From the NCBI GenBank assembly GCA_017999435.1, contig JAGNLV010000004.1, forward strand, positions 458,188-522,187: 64,000 nt of DNA, written 5' to 3'. Within the stretch, counting starts at the first letter, position 1. Each line of letters opens with the position of its first letter. Under the pieces are notes generated by a model. The model had not been told where the DNA came from. It searched no databases and saw only the letters and a program-made list of their open reading frames with translations. Below, piece by piece: positions 50,727 to 59,550 of the stretch. The position numbers and the translations under genes were made by a program. The DNA is from Candidatus Zixiibacteriota bacterium. GTDB taxonomy: Bacteria > Zixibacteria > MSB-5A5 > GN15 > FEB-12.

Positions 50727-51329
50727 ATGGCCGCGCGAGTTGCAGGTATGATGAAGTTCTGGGAGTCCATGGCCACAGGGCGCCGCCGGGGCAAGGTCCT
50801 GCTGGCGCTTATCGTGCTGACGCTGGCGGTCTATGGCCACATGATTTTCGTCTCCATCCCGGCGGTTTCGGCCCGGGCCGGAGGGATGCAGATTCTCGAC
50901 CTGATGCCGGTCGGGTACAGCCCGGCGTACGCCGCGCAGTTGTTCGAGCGACTGGGGGAGGCGGGCCGCCGCGCCTACCTTACCGAGCAGATCCCGGTCG
51001 ACCTGCTCTACCCGTTTCTGTTCGGAGTGACTTTCGCGTGGCTTCTCCTCTACCTGATGTGGCGGGTTTCGCCGCGGCGGACATGGGCCCTCGGGGCGGC
51101 GGCGATGCCGCTCCTGGCGGGCCTTTTCGACTACGCGGAGAACGCCGCGATCATCGCCATGCTCGCCTCCTATCCGGACTTCTCCCCCGGCCTGGTGCGG
51201 TGGAGCAGCGGGTTCACCATCGCCAAGTCGTGTCTCACCACGCTCTCCGTTGTCCTCCTGCTGGGCGTGCTGGCGGCGGCGGCGGTGCGGCGGTTTTCCC
51301 GATCCCGCCATCCTGCGGAGGCCGCATGA
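50727..51329 (+). CDS. Integral membrane protein, function unknown
   Basis: 200 aa from the ATG at 50727 (193 aa if the ATG at 50748 is used). About four membrane helices (LLALIVLTLAVYGHMIFVSI, LLYPFLFGVTFAWLLLYLMW, GAAAMPLLAGLFDYAENAAI, LTTLSVVLLLGVLAAAAVRR). Conserved-looking polar residues lie in PVDLLYPFLFG and LFDYAEN, a pattern I associate with an uncharacterised membrane family. Its stop overlaps the DUF2087 start (ATGA), so the two are coupled. Confidence 0.75.
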   Translation: MAARVAGMMKFWESMATGRRRGKVLLALIVLTLAVYGHMIFVSIPAVSARAGGMQILDLMPVGYSPAYAAQLFERLGEAGRRAYLTEQIPVDLLYPFLFGVTFAWLLLYLMWRVSPRRTWALGAAAMPLLAGLFDYAENAAIIAMLASYPDFSPGLVRWSSGFTIAKSCLTTLSVVLLLGVLAAAAVRRFSRSRHPAEAA

Positions 51330-51730
51330 ACCGCATTACGGCGGTTGAATTCCGCGCGCGGCTCGAGGCCCTCTGCACCCAGCGCAACAACCCGGGTCTC
51401 CCCCGCCGGCGGCGCGACCAACTCATCCTGCTCGGGAGCATCGTGCGGGAACTGGTTCCGGGGCGCACCTACAGCGAGCCCGACATCAACGCGGTGATCG
51501 CGGCGTGGCTGGCCGATGTCGGCCGGTCGATCGATATCGACTTCGTGTCGCTGCGCCGGCAACTGGTCGATGAAGGCTTCCTGGCGCGCGATCCGGCCGG
51601 CAACGCCTACCGCCTGGAGCCGCAGCGGACGGCCGACTTGTTCGAACCCGAGACGGCGGCGATCGACCCGGCGCAGGCAGTGCGGGAGGCGCGGGAGCGG
51701 CGCGAGAAGCGCCGCCAGGCGCACCGGTGA
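51326..51730 (+). CDS. DUF2087 protein
   Basis: 134 aa from the ATG at 51326, with GGAGG four bases upstream. The DUF2087 pattern is visible: RRRRDQLILLGSIVRELVPG, RTYSEPDINAVIAAW, SLRRQLVDEGFLARDPAGNA, YRLE. The family is a small helical, possibly nucleic-acid-binding domain often fused to or near transcription regulators. A charged C-terminal helix is added. Confidence 0.85.
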   Translation: MNRITAVEFRARLEALCTQRNNPGLPRRRRDQLILLGSIVRELVPGRTYSEPDINAVIAAWLADVGRSIDIDFVSLRRQLVDEGFLARDPAGNAYRLEPQRTADLFEPETAAIDPAQAVREARERREKRRQAHR

Positions 51731-51766
51731 GCGCCGCGATCCCCACTCAACGAGGACGGTATCACA

Positions 51767-52588
51767 ATGACCGGCAGGCACTCCGATCTCTCCGCGGCGC
51801 ACATCGCCGCCTTTCGGCGCGACATCCGGGCCTTCTACCGCCGCCACGGACGGCATCTGCCGTTTCGCGAGACGAATGATCCATACGCGATCACGGTCGC
51901 GGAGATCATGCTCCAGCAGACGACGGTCGAGCGCGTGACGCCGTACTACGAGGCCTGGCTCCGGCGCTTTCCCGACTGGCAAACGGTGGCGGCGGCCCCC
52001 ATCCGCGCCGTCCTCGCCGCCTGGTCGGGGCTCGGGTACAATCGGCGGGCGCTGTACCTGCAGAAGCTCGCGCAGACGGTTGTCGGCGAGTACGGCGGGG
52101 AGCTTCCCTCCGACCCGGCGGTATTGCGCCGCCTTCCCGGAATCGGACCCTACACCGCGAACGCGGTTGCGGCGTTCGCTTTCGGCCGGCGGGTGGCGGC
52201 AGTCGACACGAATGTCCGGAAGGTGCTGCTCCACCGGTTCGGGCTCGCGGCGGATGCGCGGCCGGCCGAGATCCAGCGGATCGCCGAGCTCGTGCTCCCG
52301 CGCACGGGTATTCGGGCGTGGCACGCGGCCCTCATGGACTACGCGCGCCTCGGCCTCCCGCCCCGGGAGAGCCGGCGCTTGCGGGTGCGCCGCCAGCCGC
52401 GGTTCGAAGGCTCGATCCGGCAGATTCGCGGGGAGATCATCCGGCGTCTCACCCGCCGATCCCGAGTCAGCCTGGGCACGCTTGCCCGCGACCTGGGGCG
52501 GTCGATGGCCGAGGTGCGGGCGGCCGCCGAGGGGCTGGCCCGGGACGGTCTTGCGGTGGCGACCGGGCGCACGGTGCGGCTGCCCTAG
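51767..52588 (+). CDS. MutY-like adenine DNA glycosylase lacking the Fe-S cluster
   Basis: 273 aa. The HhH-GPD core is intact: AEIMLQQTTVERV with the catalytic Glu46, HhH hairpin LPGIGPYTANAVAAFAFG at about 123-140, and the catalytic Asp147 in AAVDTNV. The four cysteines of the Fe-S loop are absent; after MDYARLGLPP the chain continues RESRRLRVRRQPRFEGSIRQ. The C-terminal NUDIX domain of true MutY is missing and is replaced by a short winged-helix-like domain (RSRVSLGTLARDLGRSMAEV). It probably removes A opposite 8-oxoG or a related mispair, but could be another HhH-GPD activity. Confidence 0.85.
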   Translation: MTGRHSDLSAAHIAAFRRDIRAFYRRHGRHLPFRETNDPYAITVAEIMLQQTTVERVTPYYEAWLRRFPDWQTVAAAPIRAVLAAWSGLGYNRRALYLQKLAQTVVGEYGGELPSDPAVLRRLPGIGPYTANAVAAFAFGRRVAAVDTNVRKVLLHRFGLAADARPAEIQRIAELVLPRTGIRAWHAALMDYARLGLPPRESRRLRVRRQPRFEGSIRQIRGEIIRRLTRRSRVSLGTLARDLGRSMAEVRAAAEGLARDGLAVATGRTVRLP

Positions 52589-52624
52589 GGAGGGGAAAAC
52601 CGGCTCCGGGCGCCGACTTCCCGC

Positions 52625-52653
52625 TTGGCATATCCGTGCCCGCCCACTATATT
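52625..52653 (+). promoter_or_regulatory. Sigma-70 promoter of the beta-helix dockerin gene
   Basis: TTGGCA (52625-52630), 17 bp, TATATT (52648-52653); leader of about 54 nt to the ATG at 52714. Confidence 0.7.
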
Positions 52654-52713
52654 TAAGGCGTACTGCGATATCCGCCGATCAAGCGATTACAGGATCTGTT
52701 GCAGGAGCCGTTC

Positions 52714-55700
52714 ATGTATTTGGCGAAACCGTCAGCCCCCGTGGCCCCCTTCCGCGTTCTCCAAGCCCTCCTGGTTTGCCTGGTGCTGATCGCCACGATT
52801 CCGCGGCCGGCGGCGGCCGCCACGATCAACGTTCCGGCCGACTCGGCCACGATCCAGGCGGCTATTCTCGGGACGCTCCCCGGCGACACGGTGCTCATCG
52901 CCCCCGGCACATACCACGAGAACATCTCGTTCATCGGGCGGAGCATTGTCGTGCGGTCCTCGGGCGGCCGGGAGGCCACGATCATCTACGGCGACAGCGT
53001 CAACGCGGCGGTCCGTTTCGAAACGGGTGAAGACACCTCGGCGCACCTGGAGGGGGTGACAGTGCGGCGGGGGGGCGCCGCCGGCGTTCTGTGCACCGGC
53101 GCGTCGCCGACAATTCACGACTGCACAATCGACAGCAGCACGATCGGCATCGACCTGGCCGCCTCGCAGGCGATCATCGGGCAGTGCGACATTCTGTACA
53201 ACTCCTCGCACGGCATCCGGCTGACCGGATCGCTGGCGACGGTGACGATGTGCACGCTTTCGGACAACGGCGGGTCCGGGATCTATGGCGAGAACGCAGC
53301 GGTTTTTACGGGCAACACGCTGCGGCGCAACGGGAGCTACCCGCTGGTGCTGGGGGCGGCCTCGATCGGTCGCCTCGCCGCAGGCAACCAGTTCATGGTC
53401 AACGCGATTCAGGCATTCGGCGTTCTCGGCGGCACGGTCGGCGATTCGGCGGTCTGGAAACCGCTGAGCGGCATTTCAACATTCGTGATCCTCGGCGGCG
53501 GCGACCTCTCGGTCGCCGGTCCGCTCGCGCCGACCCTCGTGCTCGACCCGGGTGTGCGCCTCGAATTCGCGGTCGCGACCGGGACTCTCTCGGTCGGTCT
53601 GGGGAACCCCGGCACGCTGATCGCCGATGCCCCGTCGACCAACCCGATCAGCTTCGTCCCGCACGCCTCGATCGCGCAGTGGCGGGGGATCCGCTTCGAG
53701 AGCAACGCCCGCGACGAGGAATGCCTGCTGCGCAACTGCCTCGTCCGCCGCAGCCAGGGGATCGTCTGCAACTTCTCCTCCCCCGTGTTCGACAGCTGCC
53801 GGATCGACAGTTGTGCGGGAGACGGTCTCTCGCTCATCGGCTCGCAATCGGTCATCGGCAATTGCGTGATTGCCGATAACAGCGGCGTCGGTATTCGCCT
53901 GAGCTCCTCGCAGGTCCCGGTCACCGGCTGCGAGATCTCCGGCAACGGCAGTTACGGCGTCTACGGGACCATGCTCACGGCGTTTTCGGGGAATGTCGTG
54001 TCGGGCAATGCTGCCGCCCCGCTGGCTGTCGGCCCGACCTCGGCCGGCCGCGTCGACGCCACCAACAGCCTCGCCGGAAACGGCGACCCCACGATTTACG
54101 TGCTCCCCGGCACGGTGTCGGCCTCGGGCACGTGGCGGGCGCACCCGGGAATTGAGCGGTATGTGGTGGCGAGCACGGCGGCCGTCAACGTGCAGGGGGC
54201 GGCGACGCCGGTGCTGACGCTGGCGGCGGGGGTGCGGCTGGAGTTCGGACACCCCTCCTACGGGCTGATTGTCGGCGCGGCGGCCCCCGGCGGGCTCATC
54301 GCCGAGGGGACAGAGGAACTGCCGGTGCTGCTGGTACCGGCGGGTCCGGCCGCCTCCTGGGGCGGGTTGGCCTTCGGCGCCTCGGCTGTCGACTCGCTGT
54401 GCCGCCTCGGGCACACGGTCATCCGGCGCGCCCAGACCGTCGCCTGCACCGACGCCTCCCCGGTCCTGGACAGTTGCCGGATCGACAGCTGTCTCGGCGA
54501 CGGGCTGGCGCTCGTCAACAGCCAGGCGCAACTGACCGGCTGCACGATCGCCGATAACGGCGGCGACGGCATCACGATCAGCGGGCTGCCACCGGGTATT
54601 TCCGGCTGCGCGATCACGGGCAACGCCGAGAACGGCGTAGTGGGCGGGCCGCTGGAGGTGTTTGCGGGCAACACGATCGGCTTCAACGGCGGCCACGCGC
54701 TCTGGCTGGAACCCAACAGCGTGGGCCGGATCGCCGCCGACAACCTTTTCTCAAGCCCGGACCAGACGATCGCCGTGCAGGGCGGGATCGTGGGCGAGTC
54801 CGCCGTCTGGCGGGCCTTCCCCAATGTCCGGCGCTACCTCGCCGGGACCTCGGGGATCGTCTACGTGCAGGGAGCCGGCACTCCGGTGCTGACCCTCTCC
54901 CCCGGCCTTCGCCTGGAATTTCCCTCCGCCTCGTTCGGGCTGCGCGTCGGGTACACCGCCGCGGGCGGGTTGAAGGCCGACGCCCTGGGCGGCGAGCCGA
55001 TTGTCCTGACCCGCGACACCAACACCGCCTCGTGGGCCGGCCTCCGCTTCAGCGACCAGACGATCGACTCGGCGTCGTATCTGAAAAACTGCATCTACCG
55101 TTCGGCGCGCAGTCTCTATGTCGCGGACGCCTCGCCGATGATCACGGACTGCACGATCGACAGCTGCACCGAGTCCGGGCTGACGCTGACCAACAGCGTG
55201 TCGCGGGTGCTCCGCTCCCGGATCACGGACAACGCCGTGCACGGCGTCTCCGTCAGCGGCGGGACGCCCTACCTGGCCAGCAGTCTGATCAGCGGCAACG
55301 CCCAGTGCGGTGTGTATTGCGCCAATGACGCCAAGCCGGTCATCGGTTCGGTCGCCGGAGCGGGCTGCAACCTGTCGCGGAACGGCACGTTCGCGCTGTA
55401 CAACGACGGCGCGCAGACGATCTACGCCCGCGAGAACGCCTGGGGGGACGACGATTCCGCGGGGGTCGCGGCGCTCATCTGGGACCAGGTCGATGATCCC
55501 TCCAAGGGTTGGGTGCAGTTCATGCCGTTCGTGCTGGGCTATGTCTGCGGAGACGCGAACGGCGACGGGGTCGGGAACCCGGGCGTGGCCGACGTGACCT
55601 ACCTAGTCGCCTATCTGTTCCGGGGCGGCCCGCCTCCGCCGGAGATAGACGCGGCCGACGTCAACAACGACGGGGCGGTGCGAATCTCCGACCTGGCCTA

Positions 55701-55764
55701 CCTGATCGCCTTTCTCTTCCGCTCCGGCCCGGCCCCGTACTGCTGGGAGTACGGTCCGAGCTGA
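52714..55764 (+). CDS. Large exported right-handed beta-helix protein with dockerin-like C-terminus
   Basis: 1016 aa from the ATG at 52714 (AGGAG six bases upstream). A signal peptide precedes a NosD/CASH-type right-handed beta-helix: INVPADSATIQAAI, VLIAPGTYHENI, SPTIHDCTIDSSTIGIDL. The body repeats a module of about 270 residues three to four times, each with SPVLDSCRIDSC, a stretch of turns, then a VLTLAPGVRLEF-type strand and a GLIVGAAAPGGLIAEG-type segment. The last 70 residues are the paired motif CGDANGDGV, VADVTYLVAYLFRGGP and ISDLAYLIAFLFRSGP. Right-handed helices often bind or cut polysaccharides; no catalytic residues are recognised, so it may be structural or binding. Confidence 0.9.
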   Translation: MYLAKPSAPVAPFRVLQALLVCLVLIATIPRPAAAATINVPADSATIQAAILGTLPGDTVLIAPGTYHENISFIGRSIVVRSSGGREATIIYGDSVNAAVRFETGEDTSAHLEGVTVRRGGAAGVLCTGASPTIHDCTIDSSTIGIDLAASQAIIGQCDILYNSSHGIRLTGSLATVTMCTLSDNGGSGIYGENAAVFTGNTLRRNGSYPLVLGAASIGRLAAGNQFMVNAIQAFGVLGGTVGDSAVWKPLSGISTFVILGGGDLSVAGPLAPTLVLDPGVRLEFAVATGTLSVGLGNPGTLIADAPSTNPISFVPHASIAQWRGIRFESNARDEECLLRNCLVRRSQGIVCNFSSPVFDSCRIDSCAGDGLSLIGSQSVIGNCVIADNSGVGIRLSSSQVPVTGCEISGNGSYGVYGTMLTAFSGNVVSGNAAAPLAVGPTSAGRVDATNSLAGNGDPTIYVLPGTVSASGTWRAHPGIERYVVASTAAVNVQGAATPVLTLAAGVRLEFGHPSYGLIVGAAAPGGLIAEGTEELPVLLVPAGPAASWGGLAFGASAVDSLCRLGHTVIRRAQTVACTDASPVLDSCRIDSCLGDGLALVNSQAQLTGCTIADNGGDGITISGLPPGISGCAITGNAENGVVGGPLEVFAGNTIGFNGGHALWLEPNSVGRIAADNLFSSPDQTIAVQGGIVGESAVWRAFPNVRRYLAGTSGIVYVQGAGTPVLTLSPGLRLEFPSASFGLRVGYTAAGGLKADALGGEPIVLTRDTNTASWAGLRFSDQTIDSASYLKNCIYRSARSLYVADASPMITDCTIDSCTESGLTLTNSVSRVLRSRITDNAVHGVSVSGGTPYLASSLISGNAQCGVYCANDAKPVIGSVAGAGCNLSRNGTFALYNDGAQTIYARENAWGDDDSAGVAALIWDQVDDPSKGWVQFMPFVLGYVCGDANGDGVGNPGVADVTYLVAYLFRGGPPPPEIDAADVNNDGAVRISDLAYLIAFLFRSGPAPYCWEYGPS

Positions 55765-55908
55765 GCTTTCGGTGTCGGCCGGCCCCGACCGACCTGTGCA
55801 ATTTTCCACCGGCACCGCTTTTCCTGCGCCTTTCCGGGAAGATGCGCGGCTCTCCGGTGTAATCCCCTCGAAGACAGCGATCAACCGCCCTAGTTAAGGA
55901 GGTGGCGT

Positions 55909-57945
55909 ATGCGCCGCACAGGACTCTTTCTGCTGTTTGCGATCCTCACCCCGATGTGGATTGCCGCATCCGGCGAGCGAAAACCAACCGCCACAGGAAC
56001 CATCACCGGTACCGTCACCGACAAGGAGACGGGCCGGCCGGTGACCAGTGCCTCGGTGCTGGTCGTCGGGACCGCCTTCGGCGCCCAGACCGATCTGGAC
56101 GGCCGCTACCGGATCGACAACGTCGCGCCGGGTTCCCACCTCCTGCGTTTCAGCCACGTCGAGTACCGTACTGTCGAGCTGGCGGGCGTCGAGGTGGCTG
56201 AAGGATCGACCGCCGTGCGGTCGGTGGCCCTGGAGAAGAACGGCGCGGTCAAAAGCGACGTGCGGATCCTCGGCACGAAGGACAAGCTCGGCGTCCCGGA
56301 GAGCAGCAGCCAGGCTCCGGTGACCAAGGAGGAAATCCCGATGTACCGGTTGCCGGCAGAGGATCAGGCGCTCCGGCAACCTCCGGATGCGGCCGCCGCC
56401 GGCCACGGGGTTGAGATCTTCATGCGCGGCGGCAGGGCGGGCGAGGCGGAGTACATTACGAGGGAGAATTCGCTCCCGCCGGCGCACGGCGGCTCGGCGA
56501 TCGTCAACGGGCAGCCCTACGACGCCATGTTTTTCCGCGACTACGGCGTCAACCCGTTCGTCGACACCGATGACGACCATCTCTCGACCTTTGCCGTCGA
56601 TGTCGATGACGCCTCCTACATCATGACCCGCTCGTATCTTCAGGACGGCCACCTTCCGCCGGCCGAGGCGGTGCGGACGGAGGAGTTCATCAACCACTTC
56701 ACCTACGACTACGATCCTCCGCGGCGCGAGACTTTCCGCGTCTATGCCGACGGGGCGCCCTCGCTGTTCGGCGAGAAGACGCGCCTCTTGCGGATCGGCA
56801 TCAAGGGACGAGAGATCGATCCTGAGGAGCGGAAGCCGGCGACCTTGGTGTTCGTGATCGACGTCTCCGGGTCGATGGCGCGGGAGAACCGGCTCGGCCT
56901 GGTGAAGCAGTCGCTGCGCTACCTGGTCGACCAGCTCCTGCCGGACGATCGGGTCGGTATCGTCGTGTACGGCTCCTCGGGCCGGGTGCTGCTCGAGCCG
57001 ACGGGAGCGGGCCACCGGACCAGGATCCTGCGCGTGATCGACGGCCTCGAGCCGGGCGGTTCGACCAATGCGGAAGAGGGCCTCCGCCTGGGGTATCGGA
57101 TGGCCGACCGCAACTTCGTGCGCGGACAGATCAACCGGATTATTCTGTGCTCCGACGGCGTGGCCAATGTCGGCAAGACCGGTCCGGAGGAGATTCTCCG
57201 CGACATTCGGCGCTACGCCGAACGGGGAATCACGCTGACGGCGGTCGGGTTCGGCATGGGCAACTACAACGACGTGCTCATGGAGCAGCTCGGCAACAAG
57301 GGGGACGGGTTCTACGCCTATGTCGACGATGCGGCCGAGGCGCGCCGCGTGTTCATCGACAACCTGACCGGCAACCTGCAGGTGATCGCGCGCGACGTGA
57401 AGATTCAGGTGGAGTTCGACCCGCGTGCGGTCCGCAGCTACCGTCTGCTCGGGTACGAGAACCGCGACGTGGCCGACCGCGATTTCCGCAACGATGCGGT
57501 GGACGGCGGCGAGGTCGGCGCCGGGCACCAGGTGACGGCGCTGTATGAGATCAAGCTGTGGAGCGACGGGAACCGCCGCGACAAACACGCCATCATCGAC
57601 CGGCGCGAGGACGATGACGGCGCCCGGCCGGGCGATCTCGGCATCGTGCGGATCCGCTACAAGGATCCGGACCGCGACCGCGTGGCGGAGATCACCGGGC
57701 GCATCACCGACGAGGTGTTCGACCGCGCGTTCGCTGAGGCCGACCCCGATTTCCGGCTGGCCGCCGCGGCCGCCGAGTTCGCCGAGATCCTGCGCCACTC
57801 CTACTGGGCGCGGGACTCGCGGCTGTCCGATGTGATTCGCGTGGCGCACCGCGTCCGGAGCGAGACCGGATCGGAAGAAGCGGCCGAACTGGCCGACCTC
57901 ATTGCGCGCGCCATGCACTATGAAGACGAGCTCGCCGAGCGCTGA
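55909..57945 (+). CDS. Exported vWA-domain protein with carboxypeptidase regulatory-like domain (YfbK-like)
   Basis: 678 aa, AGGAGG upstream of the ATG, signal peptide at the N-terminus. Residues about 28-105 form a CarboxypepD_reg-like domain (ITGTVTDKETGRPVTSASVL, GRYRIDNVAPGSHLLRF). Then a vWF_A N-terminal domain (FAVDVDDASYIMTRSYLQDG), a vWA domain with MIDAS DVSGSM near residue 318 and the remaining acidic sites, and a C-terminal DUF3520 domain (YEIKLWSDG, YWARDSRLSDVIRVA). YfbK-like proteins bind metal and protein partners at the cell surface or periplasm. The TonB plug-like VEIFMRGGRAGEA stretch near 165 is degenerate. Confidence 0.92.
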   Translation: MRRTGLFLLFAILTPMWIAASGERKPTATGTITGTVTDKETGRPVTSASVLVVGTAFGAQTDLDGRYRIDNVAPGSHLLRFSHVEYRTVELAGVEVAEGSTAVRSVALEKNGAVKSDVRILGTKDKLGVPESSSQAPVTKEEIPMYRLPAEDQALRQPPDAAAAGHGVEIFMRGGRAGEAEYITRENSLPPAHGGSAIVNGQPYDAMFFRDYGVNPFVDTDDDHLSTFAVDVDDASYIMTRSYLQDGHLPPAEAVRTEEFINHFTYDYDPPRRETFRVYADGAPSLFGEKTRLLRIGIKGREIDPEERKPATLVFVIDVSGSMARENRLGLVKQSLRYLVDQLLPDDRVGIVVYGSSGRVLLEPTGAGHRTRILRVIDGLEPGGSTNAEEGLRLGYRMADRNFVRGQINRIILCSDGVANVGKTGPEEILRDIRRYAERGITLTAVGFGMGNYNDVLMEQLGNKGDGFYAYVDDAAEARRVFIDNLTGNLQVIARDVKIQVEFDPRAVRSYRLLGYENRDVADRDFRNDAVDGGEVGAGHQVTALYEIKLWSDGNRRDKHAIIDRREDDDGARPGDLGIVRIRYKDPDRDRVAEITGRITDEVFDRAFAEADPDFRLAAAAAEFAEILRHSYWARDSRLSDVIRVAHRVRSETGSEEAAELADLIARAMHYEDELAER

Positions 57946-57968
57946 GCGCGGGAGCAGCTCTTTCGAGG

Positions 57969-58001
57969 GCGCGGCCGAACGAGGGATCGGCCGCGCTTTT
58001 T
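57969..58001 (+). terminator. Rho-independent terminator of the vWA gene
   Basis: A 10-bp perfect stem (GCGCGGCCGA / TCGGCCGCGC), 8-nt loop, then five T residues, 23 bases after the stop. Confidence 0.9.
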
Positions 58002-58047
58002 CTTGGCGCGCCGCGCGGGCGCCGGCGGAGGATCCGGCGGAAGCGGC

Positions 58048-58076
58048 TTGCCCCGCCGTTCCGTTCTGCCTATACT
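58048..58076 (+). promoter_or_regulatory. Promoter of a probable leaderless message (rRNA methyltransferase)
   Basis: TTGCCC (58048-58053), 17 bp, TATACT (58071-58076), then 8 nt to the GTG start at 58085. Confidence 0.6.
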
Positions 58077-58084
58077 GTCGCGCT

Positions 58085-59044
58085 GTGGAGAATCTCGCGG
58101 GACATGACAGAACGCGGCGCGCGGCCGCAGCCGGCGTGGCAGAGCGCTTCGCCGCGCGCTACCGGGGGGCGGTCGACGATTACCCGGCTTTCCTCGCGAC
58201 CCTGACCCGTCCGCCCCGCAACACCTTCCGCGTAAATACGCTCAAGGCCGACGTCGGGGCGACGGTCGCTCGGCTGCGGGCCATCGGATTGACAATCACA
58301 CCTCTGCCGTGGTTCGAGGCGGCCTTTGCGGCCGACCCGCACATCAACCTCGCCGCCACGCTCGAGCGCTTCCTGGGGACCATCTACATCCAGGAGGCCG
58401 CCTCGATGCTTCCCCCGCTGGTCGCCGCCGGGGAGCTGCGCGGCGCCCGGACGGTGCTCGACGCCTGCGCCGCGCCGGGTTCAAAAACCACGCTCGCCGC
58501 GGCGATCATGGCCAACCGCAACGTCATTGTCGCCAACGACCGAAGCTACGGCCGGATCCGCGCGCTCCAGTTCAATGTCCACAAGTTCGGGGCGATCAAC
58601 ACCCTCATCACCAACTACGAACTGCAGCTCTTTCCGAAAGCGTCGTTCGACACCGTCCTCCTCGACGCCCCCTGCTCGTCGAGCGGGACGGTCCGCAAGA
58701 GCCCGAAAGTGCTCGAGACCTGGACGAGCGCCGTCTCCGCCGGCTACGCCGAGCGGCAGAAGGATCTGATCCTGCGGGCGTTCGACCTGCTTCATCCCGG
58801 AGGCACGCTCGTCTATTCGACGTGTTCGCTGGCGCCCGAGGAGAACGAAGGAGTCGTGGATTTCCTCCTGCGCAGCCGGCCGGCCGAGACGGTTCCGGCG
58901 GCGCTGCCGGGGTTCCGCTTCGCGCCGGGTCTCGCGGAGTGGGAGGGGCGGCGGTACCTCGCGCCTGTCGCCCGCTGCGGGCGGGTCTGGCCGCACGCCA
59001 ACGATACCGACGGATTTTTCGTGGCGAAGGTGGTGCGATGCTGA
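58085..59044 (+). CDS. NOL1/NOP2/Sun-family RNA m5C methyltransferase (RsmF/RsmB-like catalytic part)
   Basis: 319 aa from the GTG at 58085, chosen because TATACT lies 8 nt upstream and the first conserved block follows soon after; a longer in-frame start at 57902 would lie inside the vWA gene and upstream of the terminator. Motifs: RPPRNTFRVNTLKAD, GTIYIQEAASMLPPL, DACAAPGSKTTLAAAI (SAM binding), the two catalytic cysteines in LLDAPCSSSGT and VYSTCSLAPEENEGV. It methylates a cytosine in rRNA. The PUA-like domain usually at the C-terminus is encoded as a separate overlapping gene downstream. Confidence 0.9.
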   Translation: MENLAGHDRTRRAAAAGVAERFAARYRGAVDDYPAFLATLTRPPRNTFRVNTLKADVGATVARLRAIGLTITPLPWFEAAFAADPHINLAATLERFLGTIYIQEAASMLPPLVAAGELRGARTVLDACAAPGSKTTLAAAIMANRNVIVANDRSYGRIRALQFNVHKFGAINTLITNYELQLFPKASFDTVLLDAPCSSSGTVRKSPKVLETWTSAVSAGYAERQKDLILRAFDLLHPGGTLVYSTCSLAPEENEGVVDFLLRSRPAETVPAALPGFRFAPGLAEWEGRRYLAPVARCGRVWPHANDTDGFFVAKVVRC

Positions 59045-59502
59045 CCCCCTGCCCCGACGAAATCCGCCGGCAACTGCTCGCCTGCCTGGCCGAGCGTTTC
59101 GGGTTCGACACGGCGCTCCTCGAACCGTACGAGTTGTACCTGTCGGAATCGGCGCGGCAGAAGATCTTTCTCGGGCCGAAGACTGATTTCCCGCTCGCGC
59201 GGACCGACACCGGCGGCGTGCTCATCGCCCGCGCCGGAGCGACCATCAAACCCGCGACGAGCTTCTTCCAGTTGTTCGGCCGCCACGTGACCCGCAACAT
59301 CATACATCTGGAGCGCGGGCAGGTGGCGCCCTTCTGCTCCGGAAGCGACCTCGAGCTGGCGGAGAATCAGATCGGGGGCGCCGAGCGGGGGTTTGTGATG
59401 GTGGTGTGGGAGGAGCACTGTCTCGGCTGCGGACTCCTCAAAGGGCGGACGCTCGAGAACCAGATTCCCAAAGCCAACCGGCTTACCTTGGAGCAGTGGT
59501 AG
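59038..59502 (+). CDS. PUA-domain partner of the NOL1/NOP2/fmu-type methyltransferase (COG3270-like)
   Basis: 154 aa. The start overlaps the methyltransferase stop by 7 nt (ATGCTGA). The sequence has a PUA-like RNA-binding pattern: VLIARAGATIKPATSFFQLF, RNIIHLERGQVAPFCSGSDL, GFVMVVWEEHCLGCGLLKGR, and the basic end NQIPKANRLTLEQW. This fits the stand-alone COG3270 ribosome-biogenesis proteins, which normally complete RsmF-like enzymes. Coupled translation suggests the two polypeptides act together. Confidence 0.8.
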   Translation: MLTPCPDEIRRQLLACLAERFGFDTALLEPYELYLSESARQKIFLGPKTDFPLARTDTGGVLIARAGATIKPATSFFQLFGRHVTRNIIHLERGQVAPFCSGSDLELAENQIGGAERGFVMVVWEEHCLGCGLLKGRTLENQIPKANRLTLEQW

Positions 59503-59550
59503 CGGGCGGTCGCCCATGGTGGCGGGCCACCCGCCCGGCCATGATCTCCT

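Noticed and set aside
57902..58084. Methyltransferase start at 57902
   Set aside because: It would begin inside the vWA gene and run through its terminator (57969-58001); the GTG at 58085 lies 8 nt after a good -10 box.
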